This document shows positions 44,702-53,499 of a stretch of 64,000 nt of DNA, in pieces. Position numbers and translations under genes: made by a program. Position 1 is the stretch's first letter. Each line of letters starts with the position of its first letter. Under the pieces are notes generated by a model that saw only the letters and a list, made by a program, of their open reading frames with translations, searched no databases and was not told the origin of the DNA. Source of the DNA: an uncultured Eubacteriales bacterium (GTDB lineage Bacteria > Bacillota > Clostridia > Peptostreptococcales > Anaerovoracaceae); assembly GCA_900545135.1 (NCBI GenBank), contig UQXL01000003.1, forward strand, positions 1-64,000, in the 5' to 3' direction.

Positions 44702-44905
44702 TTAAGCCTGGATTTCTTCTCTTTTATAGGTTATCAGGTCTTCTGCTATTTCATTTGCTGCGATCGAAACTGGTTTGTCGGTTTCAGCGTCGGTCAGGAT
44801 TGGTTTGCCGTCGATTATATCTCTGGCTCTTTTGGCGGCCAATATAACTATTGTATATCTGCTGTCCGCTTTCTTTCTGATTTCGTTGATCGATGGATAT
44901 AACAT
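44702..44905 (-). CDS. rpoZ: RNA polymerase omega subunit
   Basis: A 67-residue omega subunit with the conserved RYTIVILAAKRARDI (residues about 16-30). It overlaps the stop codon of gmk (TAATG). Omega stabilises RNA polymerase assembly. The gmk-rpoZ pair is standard in Firmicutes. Confidence 0.96.
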   Translation of the reverse strand: MLYPSINEIRKKADSRYTIVILAAKRARDIIDGKPILTDAETDKPVSIAANEIAEDLITYKREEIQA

Positions 44906-45531
44906 TATGCTTCCTCCTTATATCTCTCAATGAGTTCTTCGGCAGTAAAGGCAACTTTTGAATGTTCTGCCACTACGATAGCTTTGACTCTTGCCACGGC
45001 CTCTTCAAGCACACCGTTTACTACACAGTAATCGTACTTGTCTATATACGAAAGTTCCTTAACGGTTTCCCCGAGCCTCATCTCTATGGCCTCGGCAGTC
45101 TCCGTTCCGCGTCCCGTCAGCCTCTTTCTCAGTTCCGACATCGACGGCGGAAGTATGAATATGAATACTCCGTCGGGATAATTCTCCTTGACTTTCAGAG
45201 CGCCCTGCATGTCTATCTCAAGTATCACGTCAATGCCCTGAGAAAGCTTTTCAATTACCAGCTTCTTCGGAGTTCCGTAATAATTGCCGTAAACCTGGGC
45301 GTATTCGAGGAGATCCCCCCTCCCGATACATTCTATAAAGGTATCCTTATCCGTAAAGTAATAGCTTATCCCTTCCGTCTCTCCGTTCCGCGGCGCGCGC
45401 GTGGTCATGGACACCGACAGCTCCAGATCCTCAGTTTCTGCGAGAAGCTGCTTGCATATGGTGCCTTTCCCTGCGCCGGAGGGACCTGAAAGCACAAACA
45501 ATTTGCCGGGATGTTTTTCTGTGAAATTCAT
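44905..45531 (-). CDS. gmk: Guanylate kinase
   Basis: Phosphorylates GMP to GDP. The 208-residue protein has the P-loop LSGPSGAGKGT near residue 15, TTRAPRNGETEGISYYF (GMP site) and VILEIDMQGAL. The ATG at 45531, six bases after AGGAG, was chosen over an upstream in-frame ATG that adds 24 unsupported residues. It lies between yicC and rpoZ. Confidence 0.97.
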   Translation of the reverse strand: MNFTEKHPGKLFVLSGPSGAGKGTICKQLLAETEDLELSVSMTTRAPRNGETEGISYYFTDKDTFIECIGRGDLLEYAQVYGNYYGTPKKLVIEKLSQGIDVILEIDMQGALKVKENYPDGVFIFILPPSMSELRKRLTGRGTETAEAIEMRLGETVKELSYIDKYDYCVVNGVLEEAVARVKAIVVAEHSKVAFTAEELIERYKEEA

Positions 45532-45606
45532 CTTGAACTCCTGTTGCTTCAAAATTACGTTTACGTGAATAATGATTATAGCATGTTCGCCCTGAAAATT
45601 CAAGAG

Positions 45607-46491
45607 TTATTCTATGTTTTGCACCTGTTCTCTTATCTTTTCAATCTCGCTCTTTATCTCAAGCATATAATTGGTGATGGTTATGTCGTTGGCTTTCGAT
45701 CCTATGGTGTTGGCTTCGCGGTTCATCTCCTGCACGAGGAAATCCAGCTTCTTGCCTTCTGCCTCTTTGCCCTCTTTCAAAATCTTTTCCAGCTGCGTCA
45801 GATGGCTGTTGAGGCGTGTTATTTCTTCATCTATGGAGCATTTATCTGCAAAGATCGCCGCTTCCGTGAGTATCCTTTCCTCAGGAACTGTGACGCTGCC
45901 GTCAAGGAGTTCTGCTATCCTCTCCCTGAGACGTGAAGTATAATCCCTGACCACGCCGGGAGCCCTTTCTTCGATCTTGTCGAGAATTGATTTTATTTTC
46001 TTTCCCTTTTCTATCAGATCTGCCGCCAGCTTTTCGCCCTCGATCTCCCTCATCGATTCCAGATTGGCCACCGCCTGGCTTACCGGGATCAGGATGGCTC
46101 TGGTGATCTCCTCTTCATCCTCCACATCGGCGATGGCCTTCATCACGTCCGGCATGGTTGAAAGCAATTGGAGCGAAATTTCTCCGCTCAGATCAAAGCT
46201 CTCCTGCAAAGCTTTGAGGTTATCATAATACTGCTTTGCGATCGGCTGATTCAGCTTTATGTTGATGTCGTTTTCTGTGATGTTCTCCACCATTATGGAA
46301 ACGTCGGCCTTGCCTCTGCGAAGTTTCTCTTTGACTGCGGATTTTACTTTATCCTCAGCAAAACCGTATCTCCTGGGCATCTTTACGGAAATGTCCGAAT
46401 AGCGGTGATTAACCGACTTTATTTCAACTGTGATGTTGCGCTTGCCGTCGGTGTATTCGCCGCGGCCGAATCCCGTCATGCTCTTTATCAT
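45607..46491 (-). CDS. yicC: YicC family protein (endoribonuclease)
   Basis: A 294-residue protein with the YicC N-terminus MIKSMTGFGRGEYTDGKR and C-terminal DUF1732 region (GKKLDFLVQEMNREANTIGSKAND). YicC proteins are reported endoribonucleases. The ATG at 46491 follows GAGG. It is the first gene of yicC-gmk-rpoZ; the usual small remA/DUF370 gene between yicC and gmk is absent here. Confidence 0.95.
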   Translation of the reverse strand: MIKSMTGFGRGEYTDGKRNITVEIKSVNHRYSDISVKMPRRYGFAEDKVKSAVKEKLRRGKADVSIMVENITENDINIKLNQPIAKQYYDNLKALQESFDLSGEISLQLLSTMPDVMKAIADVEDEEEITRAILIPVSQAVANLESMREIEGEKLAADLIEKGKKIKSILDKIEERAPGVVRDYTSRLRERIAELLDGSVTVPEERILTEAAIFADKCSIDEEITRLNSHLTQLEKILKEGKEAEGKKLDFLVQEMNREANTIGSKANDITITNYMLEIKSEIEKIREQVQNIE

Positions 46492-46534
46492 CTGATTTTC
46501 CTCTTTTCTCATTTTTATCTATGATAACAGAATC

Positions 46535-46563
46535 ATTGTATCTTAAAGCGCGGCGTTTTGCAA
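46535..46563 (-). promoter_or_regulatory. Promoter of yicC-gmk-rpoZ
   Basis: TTGCAA (46563-46558), 17-bp spacer, TACAAT (46540-46535) on the minus strand. Confidence 0.7.
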
Positions 46564-46696
46564 GGGTTCTTGCAAGACCGCCGCAGCCGCGAATTTTGCG
46601 AAGCAGCCGCAGCAGCAAAACCTCTCCTTGCCCTTACGCCTCCGCCGTGCTAAAATATATTTTTAAAGGACTTATAAAACTTTGAAAGGAGACAAC

Positions 46697-48364
46697 ATGG
46701 CATTCGACGGAATAGTTACCATGGCTGTGGCACGCGAGCTGTCAGAAAAGATATCGACCGGCAAAATAGACAAAATCTATCAGCCTGAAGCTGACGAACT
46801 GGTCTTTAACATACACACGAAGCAGGGAAAACTCAGACTCTACGCATCGGTAAACCCATCGGCGGCGAGAGTTCATCTCATAGATGAGAACCTCTCAAAC
46901 CCTCCCGCCCCGTTTCCTTTCTGCATGCTTCTGAGAAAGCACCTGCAGGGGGCCAGAATAACGGACGTATCGCAGAAAGGCAGCGAACGCATCATCGAGG
47001 TTTCCCTCGAGACTCTCAATGAACTGGGATTCACCGTCTCAAAGAAACTGATATTCGAAATCATGGGTAAGCACAGCAATGTGATCCTGACAGACATCGC
47101 CAGCGGAAAAATCATAGACTGTATAAAGCACATATCAATAGATGTGAACCGCGTGCGTCAGCTTTTGCCCGGCGTAGTATACCAATATCCGCCGGCTCAG
47201 GATAAACTGCCTTTTACGGAGGCAGGTCCTGACACCGTTCTTCCGTCTGAGGGAAAATCCATTCAGCGCAGAATTGCCGGGATTTCCTCAGCCTTTGCAG
47301 ACGAAATGTCATGCCACGCAAATCCCGGAGAATTCCTGAAAAGCGTCGCCTGCAAAGCATCTTCGGGGAACATATCACCAATTGTCTATTCAGGCGAAAA
47401 AAATTCGCCGAAAGAATTTTATATCGTCCCCCTTTCAGATTATGAGAACGCCTGCATCAGAAAAGATTTTTCTTCCATCAGCGAATGTCTCGAATATTAC
47501 TATAATAACAAGCAGAGTACCAATAAAGTCCGCCAGAAGTCGCTGGACTTGATGAAAGCCGTCTCGTCACAGCTGGACAAGCTCCATCTGAAGGAACAGC
47601 GTCTCAGGGAAGATCTGCTCAAAGCTGAAAATTCCGAAGAATTGAGGCTTTTCGGAGAGCTCCTGACCGCCAATATTCACGCTGTGAAGGCAGGAGAATC
47701 GAGGGTGAGGCTGACAAATTATTACGACGGTTCGCAGGTTGAAATTCCAGTCGATCCACGCTTTTCTCCCTCAAAAAATGCACAAATTTATTTTAAAAAA
47801 TACGGTAAATCAAAGACGGCTGTCAAAGAAAAGCAGCTTCAGCTGGAAACCAACAGCCGCGAAATAGAATATCTCGATTCGGTTCTTTCTTACCTGGAAA
47901 ACGCAGAAGAGCTTTCGGAAACAGACGCTCTCAGAAAAGAACTTGAAGATACGGGCTATATACGCAGGCGCAAGGTGCCGGGAGGGTTCAAGGAAAAGAA
48001 GTTCAAGGCCGAACCCCACAAATACACGCTCAAAGACGGTTCCACCGTGCTGGTGGGCAGGAACAACAAGGAGAATGATTTTCTCACTTTCAAAACTGCT
48101 TCCTCCAAAGATATCTGGCTGCACACCAAGAACATTCCGGGTTCTCACGTAATACTGCAGAGTGCGTCTGCAGATCCTGCAGAAGAGAGCATCTACGCCG
48201 CCGCTTCCATCGCCGCTTACTACAGCAAAGCAAAAACGTCGGAAAACGTACCAGTAGACTACGTTCCGGTAAAATACGTAAAAAAACCTGCGGGAGCCAA
48301 ACCAGGCATGGTTATCTTCACCAATAACAGAACTGTATGGGTAAATCCCAAATTGCCAGAATAG
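46697..48364 (+). CDS. rqcH: NFACT family protein RqcH (ribosome-associated quality control)
   Basis: A 555-residue homologue of RqcH/Rqc2, which binds obstructed 50S subunits and adds C-terminal alanine tails. The NFACT-N domain starts MAFDGIVTMAVARELSEKI; HSNVILTD is conserved. A coiled coil spans about residues 270-330, and the C-terminal NFACT-R domain has VLVGRNNKENDFLTFKTASSKDIWLHTKNIPGSH. Older annotations call it fibronectin-binding protein. The ATG at 46697 follows GAAAGGAG. It is divergent from yicC. Confidence 0.95.
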   Translation: MAFDGIVTMAVARELSEKISTGKIDKIYQPEADELVFNIHTKQGKLRLYASVNPSAARVHLIDENLSNPPAPFPFCMLLRKHLQGARITDVSQKGSERIIEVSLETLNELGFTVSKKLIFEIMGKHSNVILTDIASGKIIDCIKHISIDVNRVRQLLPGVVYQYPPAQDKLPFTEAGPDTVLPSEGKSIQRRIAGISSAFADEMSCHANPGEFLKSVACKASSGNISPIVYSGEKNSPKEFYIVPLSDYENACIRKDFSSISECLEYYYNNKQSTNKVRQKSLDLMKAVSSQLDKLHLKEQRLREDLLKAENSEELRLFGELLTANIHAVKAGESRVRLTNYYDGSQVEIPVDPRFSPSKNAQIYFKKYGKSKTAVKEKQLQLETNSREIEYLDSVLSYLENAEELSETDALRKELEDTGYIRRRKVPGGFKEKKFKAEPHKYTLKDGSTVLVGRNNKENDFLTFKTASSKDIWLHTKNIPGSHVILQSASADPAEESIYAAASIAAYYSKAKTSENVPVDYVPVKYVKKPAGAKPGMVIFTNNRTVWVNPKLPE

Positions 48365-48392
48365 CAGGCACTTATACCGCGCCTGCTATTCT
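48358..48392 (+). terminator. Hairpin terminator after rqcH
   Basis: A perfect 12-bp stem AGAATAGCAGGC / GCCTGCTATTCT with an 11-nt loop, spanning the rqcH stop codon and followed by CTGTTTTG. The T tract is modest. The gap 48393-48485 has only short direct repeats (CCGGCTGT). Confidence 0.7.
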
Positions 48393-48485
48393 CTGTTTTG
48401 TCATCATCATAAATTTAAGTTTAAGCTGTTTTGTTGTTTATATGCCAGGCTTCCGGCTGTTTTTTATGCGTATGCTCCCGGCTGT

Positions 48486-49847
48486 CTAAAACAGCAGATG
48501 TGCTATAGGGCATACGATAACCAAACTGATTATGGTTCTCTCCAGGAATATTACTATCATTTCCCAGAGCTTAACCGGTATCTTTGATCCGAGGATGAGT
48601 CCGCCTACCTCTGACAGATACAGCAGCTGCGTTACTGATACTACAGCCACTATAAATCTTGTCATCTCGCTGGTTATCTTGGCTGAAGCGATAATGCTAG
48701 GTGTGAGCATATCCGTAAAGCCTACAACCATGGTTTCTGAAGCAGCTTCGGCCTCAGGCACCTGGAGCAGTTCCAGCAGCGGCAGGAACGGTTTTCCGAG
48801 AATTTCAAAGACAGGAGTGTTGTTTGCTACCATAAGAGCGATCGTAGCTACAGCCATAACTGTAGGCAGTACGCCGAACCACATTCCGACAGCGTTCTTT
48901 GTTCCTTTAACTAAGAAATCGCCGATTCCCTTATTCTCCGCTACTTTCTTCATCGCCAGATCCAAGCCGTATTTATTGAGAGATGTGTAACCCTCAGGCA
49001 TCTTCTCAGGCATTGCCTTGCCTTCTACAAGGTATGTATCCTTTTTCGTAGACAGAGGCGGTATTCTAGGGCATATTATCGCACATACCACGCCTACGGC
49101 ACATATAAGAAGATAATAAACGCCGAAATATTCCATCATGTCTACCTGGCTTAAAACGAGGATGCTGAAAGTGATGGATACGGCGGAAAACGTCGTCGCT
49201 ATTATAGCTGCTTCTCTGGCTGAATAATACCCATGCTCGTATTGGTTGCATGTAAGCATTACTCCAAGCGTTCCGTCTCCTACCCAGGAGGTAACGCAGT
49301 CTACAGCAGCCCTTCCGGGGATTTTGAAGAGAGGCCTCATGACTTTCATCAATAGGGCACCCACATATTCCAAAAGTCCAAAATCTAAAAGAAGCGGCAA
49401 AAGCAGGCCTGCTATAGCGAATATGATTACGAGAACCGTAACTAAATCGCCCAGAACGAAGCCTCCTGTTCCGCTTTCTGTAATGAGATGTATAAATCCA
49501 GTGTCTTCTTCACCGGCATCGACTCCCAGATAAACAAGCCATACAAATATGGCACCCAACACTCTGATGATCACCCATATTACTGATGTGGCGAAATTTT
49601 CTTTCAGAATTTCTGAATTCATGATGAATTTTGGCTTTGCAAGGCCAATGAGAGACATGACCGCTGAAATAGTAATTATGATGAGACATAGCATCGGGAG
49701 CACATTCCCCAGTCCTGCGCCTATCCAGTCTGCCAGTATCTTTACACACACTGTCCAGCTCCCGTCAAATTTGACAGGAATCATAAAAAGAATGATACCG
49801 ATGACTGAAGGCAAAATGAATCCTAATAACTTTCCCTTCTTCTCCAT
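48486..49847 (-). CDS. YjiH-family membrane protein (nucleoside-recognition/Gate domains)
   Basis: A 453-residue polytopic protein. It has Gate-type segments: PLFKIPGRAAVDCVTSWVGDGTLGVMLTCNQYEHGYYSAREAA in the first half and FTDMLTPSIIASAKITSEMTRFIV in the second. YjiH proteins are distant relatives of SpmA/SpmB and nucleoside transporters; their substrate is not established. The upstream region carries an 11-bp tandem direct repeat (49889-49910). It is monocistronic. Confidence 0.85.
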   Translation of the reverse strand: MEKKGKLLGFILPSVIGIILFMIPVKFDGSWTVCVKILADWIGAGLGNVLPMLCLIIITISAVMSLIGLAKPKFIMNSEILKENFATSVIWVIIRVLGAIFVWLVYLGVDAGEEDTGFIHLITESGTGGFVLGDLVTVLVIIFAIAGLLLPLLLDFGLLEYVGALLMKVMRPLFKIPGRAAVDCVTSWVGDGTLGVMLTCNQYEHGYYSAREAAIIATTFSAVSITFSILVLSQVDMMEYFGVYYLLICAVGVVCAIICPRIPPLSTKKDTYLVEGKAMPEKMPEGYTSLNKYGLDLAMKKVAENKGIGDFLVKGTKNAVGMWFGVLPTVMAVATIALMVANNTPVFEILGKPFLPLLELLQVPEAEAASETMVVGFTDMLTPSIIASAKITSEMTRFIVAVVSVTQLLYLSEVGGLILGSKIPVKLWEMIVIFLERTIISLVIVCPIAHLLF

Positions 49848-49888
49848 TTACAACTCCTTTCTTTAGCATATATGTGCATATGTTTATT

Positions 49889-49910
49889 AACAATATCTTA
49901 ACAATATCTA
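49889..49910 (-). promoter_or_regulatory. 11-bp direct repeat upstream of the YjiH-type gene
   Basis: AACAATATCTT AACAATATCTA in tandem, one helical turn apart, 42 bp from the start codon: a candidate regulator site. Confidence 0.4.
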
Positions 49911-49982
49911 TACACAATAGCAACCCTTCCCATGGTTGTATACAGTATTATTTTTCCCTGAAATTCATTTATTTCCTTTTTT

Positions 49983-50005
49983 GCGGCAATTACCGCCTTT
50001 TTTTT
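49983..50005 (+). terminator. Small hairpin plus T8 (terminator-like)
   Basis: GCGG-CAATTA-CCGC followed by C and eight T on the plus strand. No plus-strand gene precedes it in this 250-bp gap, so it may end a short unannotated RNA or act as a leader attenuator for the 41-residue gene at 50101. Confidence 0.4.
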
Positions 50006-50100
50006 GCTTATTTTGATTTTTTCTCTTTCTTTTGACGTAAATTGGTAATATCATTGAGTCACTCTCAGGTGTTGCTTTGATTAACAAGGGAGGTATAGAT

Positions 50101-50226
50101 ATGAGAGAAAATTGCTGCTGGCTATGCGGGAACAAATACCACAACATAAGCTTCAAGAACGGATGTGTGTGTGAAGAATGTATAGACTATATCAAATCTT
50201 CATCTGGGAATTTTACAGATAAATAA
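50101..50226 (+). CDS. Small zinc-ribbon-like protein (41 aa)
   Basis: A 41-codon frame with a strong ribosome binding site (AAGGGAGG, seven bases before ATG). The product has two Cys pairs, C6-W-L-C9 and C24-E-E-C27, around a short linker, and a Ser/Lys-rich end. The spacing matches a single zinc ribbon/knuckle similar to the N-terminus of DUF4428-type proteins. The function is unknown; it stands alone between YjiH and rluD. The gap 50227-50419 has no further gene. Confidence 0.7.
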   Translation: MRENCCWLCGNKYHNISFKNGCVCEECIDYIKSSSGNFTDK

Positions 50227-50419
50227 AGAGAAAATCTTACACGCCAAACTTAATTCTAATGTATTTACTTTGAAGCAATCGTCTGCCCCGGAGATTTTTC
50301 AAAACTCCGCTCCTTTGTGATTGCCGGTATCTAATGATAACTGCCGCCTGCTGTCTCCTTAGTGGGCGGCGCATCCAACCGCAGCTCCTGTCTGCCGTTA
50401 TGCTGTGCGGCTTGCTCCT

Positions 50420-51361
50420 CTAAGGCCGCACAGCGTTTCTGAGACTTTGCAATATGTTGTCGAAGATTTCGGGCCTGCTGCTTTCAAATTCCATATATTC
50501 ACCTGTCCTCGGATGGACAAAACCCAGCGTTTTGGCATGGAGCAGCTGACCCTCCGCATTGAAAGGCTGTTTTTTCGGACCGTATACTTTGTCTCCTACT
50601 AAAGGATGCTTGATATACGCCATGTGCACTCTTATCTGATGGGTCCTTCCCGTTTCGAGCTTGGCCTCTATCAGAGTAAACTTGCCAAATCGTTCCAAAA
50701 CTTTGAAATGAGTGACCGCCCTCTTTGAGTTGATGTCAGTAACAGCCTGCCTGAGCCTGTTGCTGGGATCACGGCCTATCGGAGCGTCCACAGTGCCTTC
50801 GTCCTGGATAAAATTATTGAAAACGAGGGCTTCGTATTTTCTCGTTATTGAATGGGCTGCCAGCTGCTGAGAAAGAGACTCATGGGCCATATCATTTTTT
50901 GCTACCACGAGGAGGCCGCTGGTATCCTTATCTATCCTGTGTACGATGCCTGGTCTGATCACCCCATTTATAGAAGAGAGTCTACCCTTGCAATGAAACA
51001 TCACGGCGTTCACCAGCGTCCCGCTTTCATTGCCAGCCGCAGGATGGACCACCATTCCCCTGGGCTTGTTTACCACCAGCAAATCGTCGTCTTCATACAC
51101 CAGCTGCAGCGGTATATCCTCCGCCTTTGCCTCGAGAGCTTTAGGTTCCGGTATCTGAAGCTCAACCGCGTCGTCCTTGCTCACTTTATGCTTTTTAGAT
51201 GTACATAACTGACCGTTTACCCTGACAGCTCCGCTTTCGATGAGTTTTTGTATGAAACTTCTCGATATTTCCGGCAACTGCAAAGAAAGCGCCGAATCAA
51301 CTCTGGCGCCATGATTTTCTTCGTCTATTAAAAGTTGTACCGTTTCGCTCTTGTCCGTCAT
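50420..51361 (-). CDS. rluD: RluD-type 23S rRNA pseudouridine synthase
   Basis: The 313-residue RluA-family enzyme has an S4 domain (ISRSFIQKLIESGAVRVNG) and the catalytic Asp in VHRIDKDTSGLLVVAKN (about residue 140), plus ETGRTHQIRVHM. It isomerises uridines in 23S rRNA. The ATG at 51361 follows GGAGG. It follows lspA as in many Firmicutes. Its 3' end forms a GC-rich hairpin (GTGCGGC / GCCGCAC) without a T tract. Confidence 0.94.
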   Translation of the reverse strand: MTDKSETVQLLIDEENHGARVDSALSLQLPEISRSFIQKLIESGAVRVNGQLCTSKKHKVSKDDAVELQIPEPKALEAKAEDIPLQLVYEDDDLLVVNKPRGMVVHPAAGNESGTLVNAVMFHCKGRLSSINGVIRPGIVHRIDKDTSGLLVVAKNDMAHESLSQQLAAHSITRKYEALVFNNFIQDEGTVDAPIGRDPSNRLRQAVTDINSKRAVTHFKVLERFGKFTLIEAKLETGRTHQIRVHMAYIKHPLVGDKVYGPKKQPFNAEGQLLHAKTLGFVHPRTGEYMEFESSRPEIFDNILQSLRNAVRP

Positions 51362-51444
51362 CAATAATCATCCTCCGCTCCGGGACTTATGCGAATCTTG
51401 TCTTGCTAAAACGCCGCACAAGCCGCATAAAAAGTCCGCTCATT

Positions 51445-51927
51445 TTATACGCTGTCCGTCTTTTTTTCGGTTTTTCCGTAAAAGACCAGAGTATAAAGGA
51501 TAAGAAAGCCTGCTCCTACACACACTCCTATGTCAGCCACATTGAACACAGGCGACCATATTTTAAAGTCCAGCATATCCGTTACAAAGCCGAGAGACAG
51601 CCGGTCTATCAGATTTCCTATGCCTCCGGCGATTATGAGGGATAGTGAAAGCGTTAAAGTCCAGTGTTCTTTCTTATGCTTTTCCATATACCATATCGCG
51701 CCCAAAATAGCGATTGCCGGCACGATGATCAGCATTAGACCGGATCCTGAAAACATGCTGAACGCAGCACCTCTATTCTGAACATAAGTTATGTGAAATA
51801 CATTTTCGAGCACAGGTATGCTCTCACCTAAATACATGAGAGATCTAACAGCTAATTTTACGATTTGATCTAAGAGAATTATTGCCGCTATCAACAAATA
51901 CCTGAATTTTATCATCTCAAAAGGCAA
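51445..51927 (-). CDS. lspA: Lipoprotein signal peptidase (signal peptidase II)
   Basis: Cleaves lipoprotein precursors before the lipidated Cys. The 160-residue protein has four membrane helices and both catalytic Asp motifs: GGIGNLIDRLSLGFVTDML (first Asp) and FNVADIGVCVGAG (second). The start is either a TTG at 51927 behind AAGG or the ATG at 51915 without a good ribosome binding site. It lies between divIVA and rluD. Confidence 0.96.
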   Translation of the reverse strand: MPFEMIKFRYLLIAAIILLDQIVKLAVRSLMYLGESIPVLENVFHITYVQNRGAAFSMFSGSGLMLIIVPAIAILGAIWYMEKHKKEHWTLTLSLSLIIAGGIGNLIDRLSLGFVTDMLDFKIWSPVFNVADIGVCVGAGFLILYTLVFYGKTEKKTDSV

Positions 51928-51975
51928 GTTACCTTGCGTCCCCCTTACTGTTCCGAATGGATTTATTTAACTTTC

Positions 51976-52611
51976 TTATTTTAAGTTTACTATTGTCTTT
52001 GACAGATCTATGTTCTTGGAGTTTTGGGTCCTTTGGGCTTCTTTATTTACAGAAGAATCTTCTCCCCCGGATGCTGACGGCGCTCCGGGCATGCCATAGG
52101 CGCTTGAGGCGCCGGATGCGCTGCCCGCCGACGATGGCAAAAATTCTTTCTCAAAGTCTGCCAGAATATCTCCGCTGCCGAAGTTGAGCCTCTCCAGCTC
52201 GTCTTCAAGCATTCTCCTGTATCTCGTCCTCAAAGTTTCCACTTTTATCCTCAGATTATTGCCCTCTTCAGTAAGCCTGGAGATGGATTCCCTTGCTTCC
52301 TTAGTGATCAGAGAAGCTTCCAGTTCAGCATTTTTAAGGAGAACTTCCGCCCTGCGCTCCGCGCTGGCAGCGATATCATTCATCAGGGACTTGGCTGCTT
52401 CCAGCGTTTCATATACTGAAGTCTCCGTATTTACACGCTTGTCTGCGTGGCCTCTGGCTTTCTCCAGCTCCTCTTTGAGCTTTCTGTTCTCTCTGATGAG
52501 CTTCTCCATATCGACTATTATCATGTCCAGAAAAGCGTCAACTTCCTCTTCCTTGTATCCTCTGACTGCTTTGGTAAATTCTTTATATTCGATATCTGCA
52601 GGTGTAATCAT
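51976..52611 (-). CDS. divIVA: DivIVA-domain protein
   Basis: A 211-residue coiled-coil protein with the DivIVA N-terminus MITPADIEYKEFTKAVRGYKEEEVDAFLD and a predicted long coiled coil (residues about 35-155), then a Ser/Gly-rich tail. DivIVA binds curved membrane at poles and septa. The ATG at 52611 follows GGAGGG. The sepF-yggT-divIVA order is the classic division cluster downstream of ftsZ in Firmicutes. Confidence 0.94.
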   Translation of the reverse strand: MITPADIEYKEFTKAVRGYKEEEVDAFLDMIIVDMEKLIRENRKLKEELEKARGHADKRVNTETSVYETLEAAKSLMNDIAASAERRAEVLLKNAELEASLITKEARESISRLTEEGNNLRIKVETLRTRYRRMLEDELERLNFGSGDILADFEKEFLPSSAGSASGASSAYGMPGAPSASGGEDSSVNKEAQRTQNSKNIDLSKTIVNLK

Positions 52612-52652
52612 TTTTCCCTCCAAAATTTTATTCTGTTATTTTTCATTACAGT

Positions 52653-52934
52653 CTAAAGGAACTGCAAGATCAATCTCGTCAAGATGTTGGCCGCCAGCTC
52701 TATGAACAGCATAGAAAGCAGGACGGAAAAGTCAAACATGCCCGTGTTAAACCGGCTCAGCAGCTTTCTGCAAGGCATTACAAGCGGTTCGGTAAATTTG
52801 ACCATGAACATATAGAATTTTCCTAAAAAACTATATGGGTTCCCCGCGAACCAGCTCAGTATCGCTCTTATAAGCAGCAGCGTGACTAGAATATTGGCAA
52901 ACCATTGTATGGCGTAAACTAAAATATATACCAT
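52653..52934 (-). CDS. yggT: YggT family membrane protein
   Basis: A 93-residue protein with two membrane helices and the YggT motif TLLLIRAILSWFAGNPYSFLGKFYMFMVKFTEPLVMPCRKL. The function is unsettled, linked with division and osmotic tolerance. It lies between sepF and divIVA. Confidence 0.94.
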   Translation of the reverse strand: MVYILVYAIQWFANILVTLLLIRAILSWFAGNPYSFLGKFYMFMVKFTEPLVMPCRKLLSRFNTGMFDFSVLLSMLFIELAANILTRLILQFL

Positions 52935-52975
52935 ATTTTCCCCTGACTTCGTTGTTCACAAAAGGTTCCTGAAGA

Positions 52976-53488
52976 CTATCTCCAAGGATTCTTTCCGCCT
53001 CCGAAGTCAAATCCCCTTTCGTCTTGATTGGCTGCGATATCAACGCTTTCCGGCGCAAAGATAAAAATATTGTTCGCAACCTTCTGCACATTGCCATTTA
53101 AAGCATATGTAGCGCCGCTTAAAAAATCAAATATTTTTTTTGCGGTTTCTGTCTCTATCTTTTCCAGATTTATTATCACCGGTCTTCTTCCCTTGAGGCT
53201 GTCCACCAGCTTAGGGCACTCGTCGAAACTCTTAGGCTCTATGACCACCAGTTTAAAGGCGCTGGTTCCGGCGACGGAAACTCTTCTCTCTATAGGAACG
53301 GCTTTAGGTGCTTCTCCCGATGAAGTTTTAGATGATGATTGCTTAGGCGCCTTATATTCCGATACTGACGGCTTGCGGGCGCTTTCCTTTGAAATCCTCT
53401 CTTTCTCGGCCTGAAGTTCCTCTTCATCAAATTCATCTTCTATTTCTTCAATGCCTACCAATTTTTTAAATGTGTCTGAAAATCCCAT
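52976..53488 (-). CDS. sepF: Cell division protein SepF
   Basis: A 170-residue FtsZ-anchoring protein with an N-terminal amphipathic membrane-binding helix (MGFSDTFKKLVG), an acidic Ser/Lys linker, and the SepF core (VVIEPKSFDECPKLVDSLKG, RRPVIINLEKIETETAKKIFDFLSG). The start is behind GGAGG. It overlaps nothing and follows yggS by 11 bp. Confidence 0.95.
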   Translation of the reverse strand: MGFSDTFKKLVGIEEIEDEFDEEELQAEKERISKESARKPSVSEYKAPKQSSSKTSSGEAPKAVPIERRVSVAGTSAFKLVVIEPKSFDECPKLVDSLKGRRPVIINLEKIETETAKKIFDFLSGATYALNGNVQKVANNIFIFAPESVDIAANQDERGFDFGGGKNPWR

Positions 53489-53499
53489 TCCGGTTCCTC

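Noticed and set aside
45316..45324. C6 run in gmk as a slippage switch
   Set aside because: Short run inside an intact housekeeping gene; likely chance.
48830..49300. YjiH-type protein as a second SpmA/SpmB
   Set aside because: It shares Gate-type segments but has the length and layout of YjiH; no sporulation context.
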